Positions 21,074 to 33,446 of a stretch of DNA of 64,000 nt are shown piece by piece. The translations under genes were made by a program, and so were the position numbers. This DNA is from Gymnopus androsaceus JB14 (taxonomy: Eukaryota; Basidiomycota; Agaricomycetes; Agaricales; Omphalotaceae), in assembly GCA_009733575.1 (NCBI GenBank), contig ML769724.1:1-64000 (forward strand). The letters are read 5' to 3'. How positions within the stretch are numbered: position 1 is the stretch's first letter; each line of letters opens with the position of its first letter. The notes beneath the pieces were generated by a model, which had not been told where the DNA came from, ran no database searches, and saw nothing but the letters and a program-made list of their open reading frames with translations.

Positions 21074-24000
21074 CAAACATGCTTTCTGCACAACACTGCT
21101 TCCAACTTCATTACCTACTTCGAGCTCTACTTCGGCACCAACCTTGTCTCCTCAGGTTGCCTCTGTTGCACCCTCCCCTATTTCCAGAATCACACCTCCT
21201 CTGATCACCTCCACTCCTTCATCCACTGCTGGCAGCTCCCTCGGTACTCTTCCACATCCACCTTCTTCATCGATCTCTGCACCTGCTGCACTTTATAACA
21301 GCATGTATATGCTGCAGTCAGTAGCACAAGGCTCATCTTCAATGCCTCAGTCTGCACTTGGTGGCTTTGCATCTGGGCAGCGCTCAGGTATTGCAAACCT
21401 TGTCTCACAGAGACTGAACAGCAGTTGCTCCAACCAAGCACAAAGAGACCATGCAAATGCTGTTTTGCTGCAAAAAAGATCTAAAGCTACATCCAAGCCA
21501 TCTCTCACCGGAACATATTGTGAACCACAAGTGGAAGACTGCATAGACACTGCAGCTCTTCCCACTGGCAAATCCACTCTGGTTATCAATCTCAGTCTTC
21601 AAGGTCGTCTCTCTTTTCCTGGGAGAGGTACAAGGATTGTATGTTACCTGCTTTTTCTTGTTCAATCTCATATTGAATAATTAATTAATTTTCAGGAATA
21701 TAGATTACCTAACTTTATGGTTCACTATACGTGACAGGAAGAGTTGTTCTTTAATCTTAACAATTGCCTCAGACTTAATATAGAGTTACCTCTCCTCTCT
21801 CTCAACACTCCAATCAGTACTGTCCTCAGCCATGTGACAGAAGTGATCAGGAAACAGGACCTGGTACTTCTCCATGATCTCAGAGGAAAATCAACTTTCC
21901 TATCTGCTGCAAGCCTCCTCGCTGTTGAGTTACTTTCATATACCAACATGGGGCGTTCAACCTCTGCTAGTAAAACCCCCCATGTTTGACCTGCAGTCAT
22001 TAGGGCCAATGCAATTGTTAACAACTTACTCACCACTTACAAACAAGAGTTTTTTGTAAAATCTGCAATAACTCACTGTAGATTTCTTGTTGTCAATTTT
22101 GGTAAGTCTTTTGAACTCTTTCATCAATAGGATCTGACTTATTTTGATAATTTAGCTGTCAAAGATCGCCACCAGGATCCCACTTCCATCCGAACCAGTG
22201 TGGCTGAGTTTGGACTGGGAACTGAAATTCTGAAACAAGAACATAAATGTCTATCCATCCGTACATATGCTACCTTCAGAGAAGATCATGATGCGTTATT
22301 ACCAGAAGGATATCAAAATTTGTTCTTGGAGGAGGGTCCAGATGGACAATCTGTTGATGTGCTCTGTGATGAGCAGGGTTGTGTACTAATTGATGAGAAC
22401 CTAATTGATGAGAACAATGTCATGGCACACTACTTTACTATCTATCCTATGATATCTTACTTATTTGCCACTGCTCAGGATCAAGACAATGAGTGCATGG
22501 TACAACAAGCATTGATCTCCCCCAATCTGCCTGCAGCTCAACCTCTATCTGCCAATGCATCCAACTCTGTCACCAGCACTAGTATGCTTACCACCTCTGG
22601 ACAGTCTAACCATCACCGCCATGCTACTCCGCTAGTAAGCACTTTATCATATGACTTTTAAGCTCTTCAAATTAATTTTTTGCAGGATACAGAAACCTTG
22701 GGTTGTGTTGCTTCTCTTTCATATGGAGTTGGTATCCTTTGGTCCACTCCATGGACACCTCCAACCCAGCGCCACTCTACCTTCTATAATTTTAACAGAA
22801 CAGATACATTCTATGCCGAGAACAAGAATGCATATCTGCAAACTAATGGAGAGGAGATAGACGCACCCTCGCTTCATCTTGCAGCCCCCAATGTACAATT
22901 GCTAACAAATCTGTTTATTGCAGAAGTACGTGCTGCGAATGAAGTTAATGATTTTACTATTTTACTATCTCCCAATTGTCATTCATGATGTGAGTTACGA
23001 GTCTTGTTGATTTTATTGACCAAGCTAACTATTGTACTGTAGTGAAGGTATAACTTCTGGGCCCAGTGTAGCATCTGAGGTTATTCACGCTGCATTCAAG
23101 CAATATATGGATGAACCTGCGCAATGGTTTGCCCCATCCACAGGTGGCTTTTCGACCATAGCCACACTTGCCACCACCATCAATGAACATGTTTCAAGGA
23201 GATGACTTGATGATCTTGAAGATTTGGGTTCTCTCATTGCTCTTAATCTGATATATGGGTTTCCTCCTATTCCTCTCAACCCTCTACTCTTGGAGTATCT
23301 CTTGAATGAAGGAGATATCAACTCTTTGTCAAAGGATAAGGTCTTGAAATACTTTCCTGATCTGGCAAACTTACTTTTGGCTTGGGTTGATATGAGTCAC
23401 ACCAATTCTCTTGATGGAAACCTCTTCAGTCCTCACTTTGCAACCTATCACAATCTCCAGGTTAGTTTGTTTGATTTTTTCAATGTCAAATTTTCTCATT
23501 GAATTACTCCTTAGATCTTGACCCTTTCACAGAGGGATGTGGAAACTCACCACGTCATGGCATTCCGGATGCTTCACAACTCCATCATTGGGAAATTGGG
23601 AATAGACTGTCAAGAGTTACAAGCCTTTCTTAAAGGGTTCCAACTGCCAGTTCCTGGTGGGCTGACTTTTCCAGAGGTTTGTTGTATTGGCTATGCCAGT
23701 CTACTTGAATATGCTGATAATTTTTGCAGATTGCGAGAAGCTACCTGTATGGTTCCAGGGCTTTCATAGCCAAGGCATACAATTTCATAGAAACCTTCGA
23801 AGACCTATCTTTGAATCTCGAGATCAGTTTTGACCATCTTAATCCTGCAGATGAAAGTCATCTTATCAATGCTCTTGATTCTGCACCTCAACCTTACACT
23901 CAAAAAACTTTTGAGTTTATTCTTAAAGACTTTCTTGAGGCAACAGGTATCCCCTGTCCTACCTTATTCCATTCGCAGGTCAAGGGAAGGATTAGTCCCA

Positions 24001-24420
24001 TTGTTCCTTTGTCTGAAGCAGAGACATTAACTTTCCATCTTTGCTTGTTCACATGGGCCATTGGTGGTGCACCGTTTTTAAGAGCCGGTACCCAAACAAC
24101 AATGGAATTTTGTACTCAGCTTCCATTCCATTCTTACAGTGTCTAAAAATTTGTCCATTTAGATTATCTTGGTGTCAGGTGATGATCAAGCATATATCTG
24201 CAGATGGTCAGATGAGCCTCGGCAAGCAGAGTTCCTGCTGAATGGCATCTGCTCTTTCAAGACCTGTTTCCAAGAGATGCAAATCCCAGTCTTGCATTTG
24301 ATTTGTCTTCTGGGGGGTGTATACACTACTGAAACCAAGTTCAAGAATGTACAAGATGCTATCCACTTTTGGTTGTTTCATCAAATCTTTGAGGCCATAG
24401 GCTCTCACACTTTTGTTTAG
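21074..24420 (+). pseudogene. HECT-like E3 ubiquitin ligase domain protein (transposon-associated type)
   Basis: A Ser/Thr/Pro-rich N-terminal stretch (21074-21640) is followed by spliced segments. One ends LVVNF and continues as VKDRHQDPTSIRTSVAEFG (about 22150-22220). Others read ASLSYGVGILWSTPW, MDEPAQWFAPS, RSYLYGSRAFIAKAYNFIET and GIPCPTLFHSQVKGR with PIVPLSEAETL. The last block has GDDQAY and SFKTCFQEMQIPVLHL and ends SHTFV at 24420. The FKTCF context matches the catalytic-cysteine loop of HECT ligases, with Cys at about 24265. The divergent sequence resembles HECT-like proteins I associate with transposons of Agaricomycetes. Introns of usual size fit at about 22093-22155, 22635-22685 and 23461-23514. 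An in-frame TGA near 23204, and possibly other breaks, suggest a pseudogene. Confidence 0.6.
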
Positions 24421-24551
24421 TTACACCACAGCTTAGTATATCAATCATTATCATTTCTATCCAACAACTACAGTACCCTTATCATAATATTGTCGCAATT
24501 ATAAATATACCCTTGTTCATACTTCAACTTGAAATCATATTAGTTGAGAAC

Positions 24552-27366
24552 TTAAGCCATGGTCAGTTTGCAATCAAGCATCTTTGCATGGCCTAGTTCC
24601 AGATGAAGTAACCACAGTGATTGCAGATGTAATTTTGACTTGACCTCTTCATCAGGAATGGCAAAGAAGGATTCAATGAAAACTTCATCTTCCTCGAAGA
24701 TAGTTGAGCTGGGATCCAGATCATACCAAATTTCCACAGTGGCAATAACAGTTTGCAGAGAAGTGTAGGCAAGCTCTTTTTGAATGTTTTTTGCCAAGGC
24801 TGCATCAAACTGGAATGCAGGATTGAGAAAGACAGACAATGAGGATGTTTTGATGTTGGTAGCAACATTGATAATCTCCTTTAATTGAGGGACACCAAGC
24901 ATCACATTCTTACTGCATAATGAAAAGTGTTGAGTGTCATCTGGGTAGCAGGTTCTCCGATGGACTGTGCAGCAAGAGTACCACTCATTTCACTGGGGTT
25001 TGCAACATCAGCAAAAATGCTCTGGGACTGGGAAAGCCTGAGCAGCCTGGGTGACCTGAGGTTACCCTATAGATCAACCTCAGGTAGCCTGGGTAGCCTG
25101 GGTGACCAGGGCAACTCAGGTTCATGGAGACTACCCTCTGGGGTACCCTGAAGTCACCCCATAGGGCTAACCTGGGTGAACCTGAGGAAGCCTGAGCAAC
25201 CTGAGGCAGTCTGAGACTTGGCTTAATTTTATACACCCTAAAGAGCCTAAATAACTGTGGATTTCAAGCTATTAAATATATAGATATTCTTCAGTGAAAA
25301 GCAGACATTCCACTTGCTTGATATATCACCTATAGATCAAAGTTGTAAGTAATTGCGCGATATAGGCGCTTTAATAAGCGCCGAACCGCGTGGGCACCTG
25401 TAAACTGCATACAATCAAAAACCTGTTGTTGGGGTCAAATCACATTCATCAAGAATATAACAGATTACTTCTTAAGCTTGCTACACTTAAACTTGAGTCT
25501 AAATAACTTAAGTGAGCTGTTCCGAGATGTAAGTCAAAGCCAATGAGACATTAAGAAGCTTCTTCTAATAAGAATACATTAAGTGAGTCTAAGAAAATTT
25601 GAGAGTAGTAATAATAAGAATAATGAAATGGTATAAGTTGAGTGATAAGACTAAGTGTAAAGAAAGGTGAATAATGAGATAACTGAGATGTTTTTTGCAC
25701 ACTACTATTTATGATAGACACCCTCAGGCTACCTCAGGTTACCTCAGGTTGCTCAGGCTCTCTCAGGTTTACTCAGGTTACCTCAGGTTACCTCATGCTA
25801 TCTCAGGCTATCTCAGGTTGACATAGGTTACCCATGGCCACCTAAAAAGGCAGAGGAAAAAGGAATAAACCTAGATGACCTGGGCAACCTAGGAGACCTG
25901 GGAGACCTAGGATACCTGAGGTAACTTCTAGTCCCCCTTAGTGACCTAGGGCCCAGAACATTTTTGCTGATGAATGGACTGATTAAACTTGGCCTCTGTT
26001 TCTCCTGTTACCCATTCGAAAGCTTCCTTGTTCAAATGGAATCTTTCGAGAACCTGATGATGACCAAACATTGCATGCAAGTGCATGTGGAGCTGCACCA
26101 CAGTGTTTGCCTGAGCCTCTTGACTAAGCAGACTGTCACCGTGCACCACAATGAGGTGATTGCATAGGGCTTTGACAGAGTCAATGATGAAGATGGGATT
26201 GAGGTCACTAGGCTTCCTGTGGCCAATGTGGAAAATCTGTGTTGCATTCTGAACTATACGAGACAAGTCAACGGGCAGATACTGGTTAGAAGCAGTATCA
26301 AATTGAGGGAAGATGAAGTCACAAAGCATGCAACAATCAGCAACAAGCTGGTCGACTCCTCATTGAGTTTCTTCTGCAACTCCAGCGAGCTATTGTTGAT
26401 ACCAACCTGCAGCACCCCTGGAAGAAACCCACTGGTAGGATCAGTAACATCCACCTGGTAGTTGTGTTCAAACTCTCAATTGTTCAGAGAAATGTGTCAA
26501 TGTTTTGCTTTTCAATAAAAGCACCATCCATACCATCCTCCCCAAATATGAATTGGATGAGGTCTCCAAGAGAGTTCTGCACAGTCCCATCATAGCAAAC
26601 CATAACATCCTCCAAAGCCTTCACCAGACGCCACTGAATGTACCCAGTCTCGGCAGTCTTGACTGCAGTACCAATAAGACCTTCATGACCTGCCATAGCA
26701 AGGAAGAAGAACTCCTGAGGAGTAAGACCGCGCAAGTATGAGTTTTTGACAAAACCTCTGGATTCCGGACTGAAATTGTCCTTGGTAAAATGAGGTAACG
26801 TTTGATGATGGAAACCAAATGGAATACGTTGCCCCTCTACAGACTGCTGTCCTACACAGACAGACATCTGCGAAATGTTGATGAACAAACCCTTGGAGCC
26901 AGCAACCACCATCTACTTGACATTGTTATCCTCCTTCAAAGTCTTCTGCGCATGCTGACCAGACTTGTCACAAGCCAAGTTGAGCTCTCGCTCAACCAAA
27001 CTCTTGAAGGATTCACGGATAGTCATACCAGGCGCAGGTTTGAGACGATCATGCATGGTGTCCTCAATGATTTTAGTGACATTAGCTTTGTGGCTTGCAA
27101 TGGTTTCGGTGATGTAGCACGTGGTATCCTTGTTGGCAATCATATCACCAATCCCAATACTGAACCCATTATGGAAAAGCCAATAGTTTAAGACTGTTTG
27201 TAGACCAGTGAACAGCTGCTGAGTCATTTTGGGACCCTTTTCTCGGAAAACAACGTGGACCAAACCACCTTGAGAAGCTCCAACGGTTTTCTTCTTGGCA
27301 ATGCCAAAGATGATCAAAGATGATGCCTCTGTTCACAATGAGCATTCCGTCATCAAAGATGGGGTT
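24552..27366 (-). pseudogene. RNA polymerase II largest subunit (RPB1) internal fragment
   Basis: Reading the minus strand from 27366, the order of RPB1 is kept. It runs [83 protein letters not shown] and [16 protein letters not shown]. It continues with [53 protein letters not shown] and FEWVTGETEAKFNQSIH, then (after a 961 bp insertion) [37 protein letters not shown] and SFFAIPDEEV. It stops at KLTMA near 24552. This is roughly the pore/funnel, bridge-helix, trigger-loop and following region. The clamp head, the N-terminus and the CTD are absent. Frameshifts (near 27320 and 26330) and replaced conserved residues show it is not functional. Upstream it abuts an ABC-transporter piece at about 27366. 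Confidence 0.9.
25009..25969. mobile_element. Non-autonomous terminal-inverted-repeat element inside the RPB1 fragment
   Basis: The ends are CAGCAAAAATGCTCTGGG at 25009 and its near-complement CCCAGAACATTTTTGCTG ending at 25969. The dinucleotide AT flanks both ends (25007-25008 and 25970-25971). Removing the insert plus one AT restores the RPB1 reading [14 protein letters not shown] exactly. Next to each end lie many short motifs of the type CTCAGGTTACC / CCTGGGTGACC, in opposite orientation at the two ends. There is no coding potential. Confidence 0.85.
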
Positions 27367-28443
27367 GGATGTCTTGAATATTGGTCTTGTAGTCCACTGA
27401 AGCTATGCCATAATATCAGTATTGCTCAAAAATGAGTAGAGACAAGCTAACCAGTAGCCTCATCCAAAATCAGCACCTTTGTGTCTTTCACCAATGCATG
27501 AGCCAGCATTACCAATGACCATTGATCAATCAAAAGGTTTCCACCCTTGTCTTCTACAACAGAGTCCATGTAAACCTGTTCACAGGCATATGTGCACCAC
27601 TGATGTTGTTTTCCACTTCTGCGCTTTGACAAACAAGCTACCCAGATCTAGATATCAAAAAATCAACCTGTGCTCTTGAGACTCCATGTAAAGAGAACTC
27701 ACACTTGCTGAATACTTAATATGCATGAGAGTAGAAGACTGGTTTGAGCGGGAGATATTGTAAACCTTGTACCAATGGTCTAAGGTATATATGAGTGTAC
27801 TGTAGCTGAGTGATGGGTTGAATCACTCACCAGGAGAGCAACAACAAAGGTAAGAAGTATTCCAAGGAAATCAAGCCAAATACCAGATACGCTAAAATTC
27901 ACCTTAGCTTAAGCTGTTTCCCATTAGAGAGAAGTTGAACAAACCTGATTCATGATGGTTAACCAATACGCTCTAAGTTCAATTGCAATTGGCACTGGTA
28001 TAACCCAAAAGCAAGCCCATTTCCACCTGTTCTCAATGTCTGTTCTGTGTTTGCTATCAAATAGGGACAGTTCAGATTTGCCGTGAGGAGCATCCCGTAG
28101 TAGCATATGAATGTTGAACTGCATGGTGAGCATTGGTGATTGAGCTGAATGACATGGCTAGAACAAACTATGGTTGAAGTTAAATAAGGTAGGGGTTACG
28201 ATAGACTTACAAAGCATCATCAAAGGCAGCCTGAGCAAGGTGAATAGTGGGAGAGGAGAAGATCGTGGTGGCATTGAGCATGTGTCCGAAGAGGGAGTAG
28301 GTCACGGATGCTAGCACTGAGGCCAAAGTTGGAAGTGACATTGCAACTGCATTGTTGGCTGCACAAATAATGCGCAAAGTACAAACTTTGGAAGGTTCAA
28401 ATAAGTTAAGTTGCACTGCAATAACTGAGAAAACACATACCAT
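27367..28443 (-). pseudogene. ABC-C type transporter gene fragments
   Basis: Three pieces in minus-strand order resemble an ABCC exporter. The first, 28443-28207, is a membrane-domain exon with ANNAVAMSLPTLASVLASVT and TYSLFGHMLNATTIFSS. The second, 28133-27924, has GKSELSLFDSKHRTDIENRW then KWACFW, like a loop and helix of a transmembrane domain. The third, 27632-27367, is the end of a nucleotide-binding domain with a decayed signature (GNLLIDQWSLVMLAHALV) and a Walker B-like VLILDEAT. A short intron (about 27405-27455, GTTAGC..ATAG) restores DEAT-ASVDYKTNIQDIQ. No Walker A motif is seen and long parts are missing. RPB1 sequence begins immediately downstream without any spacer. Confidence 0.75.
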
Positions 28444-28502
28444 AATGCTTCTATAATTTCCTCAGGAGGTCAAAGGAGAACAATAAAATGTGGATGAATA
28501 TA

Positions 28503-28901
28503 TCAATCTTGGAGACCCATTAGAACTTTGGGAGAGTTTGACAGCAGTTGCTGAGTAATGGGGTTTCCTCCATCAGAAGAAAAAACCATTGTAGAGAACA
28601 TTTCCAAAAGAGGAGGAGCTGCGCACTCTTCAAGTGAGCCGGGAAATGAATGAAATCGGAAAATCTCCATATTAATGTTTTGTGTAAAATCTGGAACTCT
28701 AATTGTGGCAACATCCATATACTTTGGATAATTTTCAAAGCATTTAAAGAGCCTGTTGTATTGATCAATATTCAAAGCACAGTCAATGCACAATTGCAAT
28801 GCAACTGCATTCAAGAGTTCATGCAGAGAGATGCTGGGAACTACCGCTCCTTTTATGGAAGAGAAGGGAATTTGGAGTTCCCAAAAAGTATTTGTTTCCA
28901 C
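28503..28901 (-). CDS. Hypothetical 132-residue protein or gene fragment
   Basis: One open frame from the ATG at 28901 to a stop at 28503. The composition is protein-like, with LQLCIDCALNIDQYNRLFKC, IRVPDFTQNINMEIFRFHSF and ECAAPPLLEMFSTMVFSSDG. I do not recognise the family. It lies just upstream of, and in the same orientation as, the ABC-transporter and RPB1 pieces, so it may be a third captured fragment. Confidence 0.35.
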   Translation of the reverse strand: METNTFWELQIPFSSIKGAVVPSISLHELLNAVALQLCIDCALNIDQYNRLFKCFENYPKYMDVATIRVPDFTQNINMEIFRFHSFPGSLEECAAPPLLEMFSTMVFSSDGGNPITQQLLSNSPKVLMGLQD

Positions 28902-29211
28902 TGGCTTTTCTTCAAAGGTTGAACAAATGGCAATGGTACAAGCAATGGTTTCTGTATAATAACTTAAGGATAATTCTCAACATGGTTAGAAATAGGGGTA
29001 TTCAACCCTGAAGAGATAGCCAAGATATCTTCAAGAGATATTAGGATTGGACAGAAAATGAAAATGAAAAGGAGAGTGTGTATAACTTGTTAGAAAGAGA
29101 AAGAGCCAGTCATATAATGAAACCTAACTTGTGTTGCCCAACATGGGAATTTGATGGAGTCACTAAATTAGATGTGTTCAACTTCTTGATGCATTCACTT
29201 CACACTCAGCC

Positions 29212-32159
29212 ATGAGGCTACTGCTGTTCTGCCTTTTATTGCTTAGTATCCTCTGCAGGACTCTCAATATTACATCAGAGGCATCCAGTGCAGATTATCT
29301 GCTATTGCGATTCAGGAATGAATATCAAAAATTCTCAATGTTAGTTCATGAGGCTCATGCAGACCCTCCTGATGTGTTTTTGCTTGAAATGTTGGGGGAA
29401 GAATTGGCTGAATTTCAGTGTTTGGTCTCTGAAGTAAGATTTCATCCTTTTCAACTCTGTTTTTTGTTTTAAATAATTTCTAGAATCAAGCTATATTCGA
29501 GGAGCCTGAATTTTTCACTGTTTGCAGTGGCATTGAGCATATGCTTCATGATATTTGTATCTTGCATGACACTACACTCCAGTCATCTCATAATGGACTT
29601 CCAGAAGTTGTCTCAAATGAAAATTCTGGTAACCGGGGTTGTCCCAAGATTGTCATTAACTGTGACTTTCTAGCCTGGGCATACAGATTCAGATCCACCA
29701 GTGGAATAGCTGACTTCCTTGGCATAAGCTGCACTGTTGTTTGCAGGCTCTTCTGGATTATAATATTGCGCCAGCAGGTGATAACCCATTTCCATCCGAG
29801 ATCAAAGAAGACTCCAATTCTCAACCCAACATTCCAGAGTTCATCCAGGGTTCATCTTGGGACCATCTTCAGGAAGCTCAAGATACTCCTCCAGAATTTG
29901 TTCAAGGTTCATCTCATGACCAGGGCATGCTCATAGATACTGGCTCCAAATCCTGCTCTCTTCCTGGATATCTTTCAAACATCACCAACCAGGAGCTTGA
30001 TGCCATGCCTTTGGGGTTTCACCAGGATTATCCAAGAGTGGGAATCAGTATCCTTGATGGCATGCTCTGTAGTGCCCATTTGATTGTCCAGCGTCAGAGG
30101 ATTAGAGAATCGTTGATTCGTATTGACCCAGTAGAAAGAATTTTTGATCGTGTTCAGTTGAAATGGCAAGGTTATCAAGTTCCTGGTCCAAATTCACTAT
30201 GGCACCATGACATTCAACATGGTGAGCCACTGCTTGGTCGTAGTGGGAATAGTGCTTATTTGTTATATAATATAGGTCTTTGTGAGACCCAGTGCATGAA
30301 ACGGATCTCAAACCAATGTATCCCAAATGTCTTGCACCTAGACGTAAGTGGAGACCAAACATGACCACCCGGGGTAACCGTGCTGTAAGGTGGGTCTGGA
30401 CAGTAGTATGAGTGTTGTATGGAACAGCACAAGCCTTGGAGGTGCAAGGAACAGTGTACGGGCCACCTGATGACGTAATCAGGAGGAATTGGGTGGTATT
30501 GGGGTCTGACAACCACAAGTGAGTGGAAGCGGACGGAGTATGGATAAAGGGGTGGTGTGAAAGGTGTAGCATGTCCAAATATGGATAATGCAGGTGGAGT
30601 ACAGCAAATGCGGATGGAAATAGGGTGGAAGCGGACGGAATAAGGTGGGAGCGGACGGAAAGAGCGTGGGAGCGGACGGAATAGGGTGAAAGCGGATTGT
30701 GCCAGAGGTTCTAGAGGTTGCAAAACCCAAATAGGAAGCTCCCGGGGAGCTTTGGTTGTAAAGTTGTAAACAGAAATAGAAGACAGTGAGCTCCAGATGT
30801 AGATTTGGGATCTATGGACGGAGCCTTGCGGTTAATGCAGATGACAGTGAGCTTTGAACGGAGCTTGGAAGGCACAACTGGTTAGAACAGACAAAATAGA
30901 GAGACAGAAACAGAGACAGAAGCAAAACGGGATTGATTCAGTAACAATGGTAATAACAGACTAGGGTACATGGACTTGGATTGTCTACTTATATACTGTA
31001 GGGAGGCTGTGTAAGTCGTCGGGAGGGCCTGATGGATGATTATCAAGTGTGGGAGGCACCCAGAAGGCAGGATAACTGGTAATCACATGTAGAAAGTGGC
31101 CAGCAGGCAGGATAAATGGTAAATAAGCATGGGAAGTGCCTGCATTTTAGGTAATGAGTGCGGGAGGTATCTGCGGATGGTTATGGAGCGTAGGAAACAT
31201 CAGTGGGTGGTTAACGAGCACAAGGAGTGTCTGGAAATGAGCCAATGCCTGACAGTCTTATACGCTGGGGTATTGTTATACACATGTTCATTGATGGATA
31301 TTCTCAGTTGATTACTGGATACAAGCAAGTATTAACAACCTGGCTACCACTGTTTTGAGTCTCTTCATGGCTAGTACAGCAAAGTATGGGATTCCTTCAT
31401 GTGTTAGAGGAGATCATGGTGTCAAGAATGTACTGGTGGCAGCATTTATGGAAATGGTTCAAGGCAATGGATGGGGTTCATATATCTGGGGAAGGTGAAC
31501 AAAATAGTACTTTTTACAGTCATGTTCTGACTGTCCTTCTCCATTAAAGAAGTGTACATAACACCCAAATTGAGCACTTATGGGTGGATGTCACTATTGG
31601 TATTGGTGCTACATGGCACCAAGTATTCCCAGACCTTGAAGTCAAACATGGTATGCAGGTTAATAGCCCTAATCATGTTTGGCTTCTCCAACATCTCTTT
31701 CTTCCTACAATTCACTCGCAGCTGGAATTCTGGGTGAACTCATGGAACTTGCATCCTCTGTTCATCCAATCAGGTCCAAATTGAAGACCTGAAGAGATGT
31801 TTGGGTTTGATATGTTCTATGGGCTGAAAGGTGATTCTTTAGACAAGCATCTCACCGATGAAGAGCTGGAGCTGTTTGGAGTAGATTGGGATGCGTATTA
31901 CAAAGATGCAGTTCTACGGCAGTTACGCAGCAACTATGCAAACAAGAGTGCAAGCTCTTGGTTGCAAAGACAAGGGCCCCCACCTGAACTAAATAGGGTT
32001 GTTGTAACAGCTCCTTCCGCTGTTCTCTCCCAAGAGCAAGTAGACTTTTTGGATTCAGTTGTCGCAGAAATTCCAAGGAGCAGTAGTACAAACAATGTTG
32101 TAACCCTTTGGACACAGGCTCTGGTTCTCGCTTGCCTCCTTTATTCTGATCATTTTTAA
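29212..32159 (+). pseudogene. Retroviral-type (rve) integrase/transposase with N-terminal HTH, disrupted by a solo LTR
   Basis: Exon 1 (29212-29432) and the next exon from about 29484 encode a helical N-terminus and a helix-turn-helix-like segment, RSTSGIADFLGISCTVVCR, continuing as ALLDYNI after a one-base shift near 29745. The catalytic core follows. Asp lies in LWHHDIQHG (30209-30211). After a 54 bp intron comes GLIRWGIVIHMFIDGYSQLI. The second Asp is in RGDHGVKNVL (about 31412) and Glu in HNTQIEHLW (about 31572), so all three DDE acids remain. The conserved SPNHVWLLQHLFLP, RPEEMFGFDM and SSWLQRQGPPPELNRVVVT complete the protein to 32159. A 974 bp solo LTR, a shift near 31319 and a TGA near 31784 inactivate it. 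This integrase type is common in basidiomycetes; I would place it near the Ginger/IS3EU-like groups with low certainty. Confidence 0.75.
30281..31254. mobile_element. Solo LTR inserted in the integrase gene
   Basis: The insert begins TGTGAGACCC and ends GCCTGACA, the usual TG..CA ends. The five bases GTCTT flank it on both sides (30276-30280 and 31255-31259). Taking it out restores the integrase reading GLIRWGIVIH. It contains short tandem units of about 20 bp with GGGAGCGGACGGAATAGG (30590-30700). No internal retroelement genes are left. Confidence 0.85.
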
Positions 32160-33446
32160 TCTTAGCTGATATTTTACTCCCAATATAAATTCATTTTATC
32201 AGTAACTGTATTCTCAAATTTCAAAACATGATGTTAGGAAGCATTGCGCTAACAAGTCCAAACAAGGCCAGGCCGCTTGAACGGATTACGCTCCAAATAA
32301 CCGATGGCAAATGGCCTGCCAGTTAACGGCAACGCCCAAATCACTTCTTTCTCATACCTCCACAATCCCCCTCCTCCCAACCACCAATTTCCGACGTTCT
32401 CAGTCATTCAACTCACAATCGCTGGCCCAAATGACCTAGCGATGCTACCACGGAATTCTTGACATTTCCTCCTGACATCTCTTTCGATAATTGTTTTTAT
32501 TAATTCCTCGTCCAACTTTCGACTTTCCTTTCGACGATTTGGCTATTCACTCCTTGTTTCGGACCATGAACTCATTCTACGATGGATTAATCTCCTTATC
32601 TCTCATTTCTATGCGTGAAGGACAGGCACAAATGGACAAAGTCATTCCTAAATCCAGATAAAACAACTGTTGTTAAACCACAGCCTCGACCTGTGGTTTA
32701 ACCTATTCGGGTGTCTTTCAGCAAAGTTCCTTGTTCAACAGGATTACTCTACCAACATCCCTTATCTTCTACTCTGTCCAGTTCAATGAGAACAACTTTG
32801 TTCACGTAGGCTCGGGTTGTCGTCATTGTCCTACAAACCATTAATTCTCTAGACCTTATGCCAAAGTTATTCCAGTCTCTTTGCCCTTTGAATCATTGGT
32901 CTCAAGTATTACAACCACAACACTACTTTCCTCCATCACGACTGCCCGCTACCGTTTATTCTACGAGCATTACAGTTCCCGGTTTACTGTTGAAATTTTT
33001 TTATCATACACTATGGTTATTACGACGTGTTGATCTTCCTGGACGACTCCCTTTTTTGAGAGACAGCCCGTGCAAAAGCTGCGCGGACTGCAGCCCAGTC
33101 ATATGCATAGGTCGTGCAGCTTGTTCCACTGCGCAACTATGCCTACGCAGGTCGACAAGGCCAGTTAGGATACATTACCTACCGTTTGATACACTATATA
33201 AGCTGGGGACCTTGCCTGTAAGGTCCTGTTAGCACTCGTTCCGAATCTAACAATTCACCTCACTTACCGGTAAAATGGTCCAATGTAAAAACTCAGCCTC
33301 TTTCGAGAAGCAAACGCAACATACTCTAACACATGAGCAATAGTTAATTGTAAGTCTTTACAAGTGTAATAATGGCAAATTTGACATTCTACAAGGCTAG
33401 AATTAATAGCTGAAAGGCATCTCGAGCATTGTTAACACGCTTCAAG
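32160..33446. other. Region without a supported gene
   Basis: Pyrimidine-rich sequence. An open stretch at 32858-33232 lacks recognisable motifs and reads as low-complexity, so I do not call it a gene. Confidence 0.4.

Noticed and set aside
24552..27366. Functional RPB1 gene
   Set aside because: Both ends of the protein are missing, the frame shifts and a 961 bp element interrupts it.
32858..33232. Open frame of 124 codons
   Set aside because: Cys/Arg/Leu-rich translation without motifs, no sensible introns or neighbours; most likely chance.
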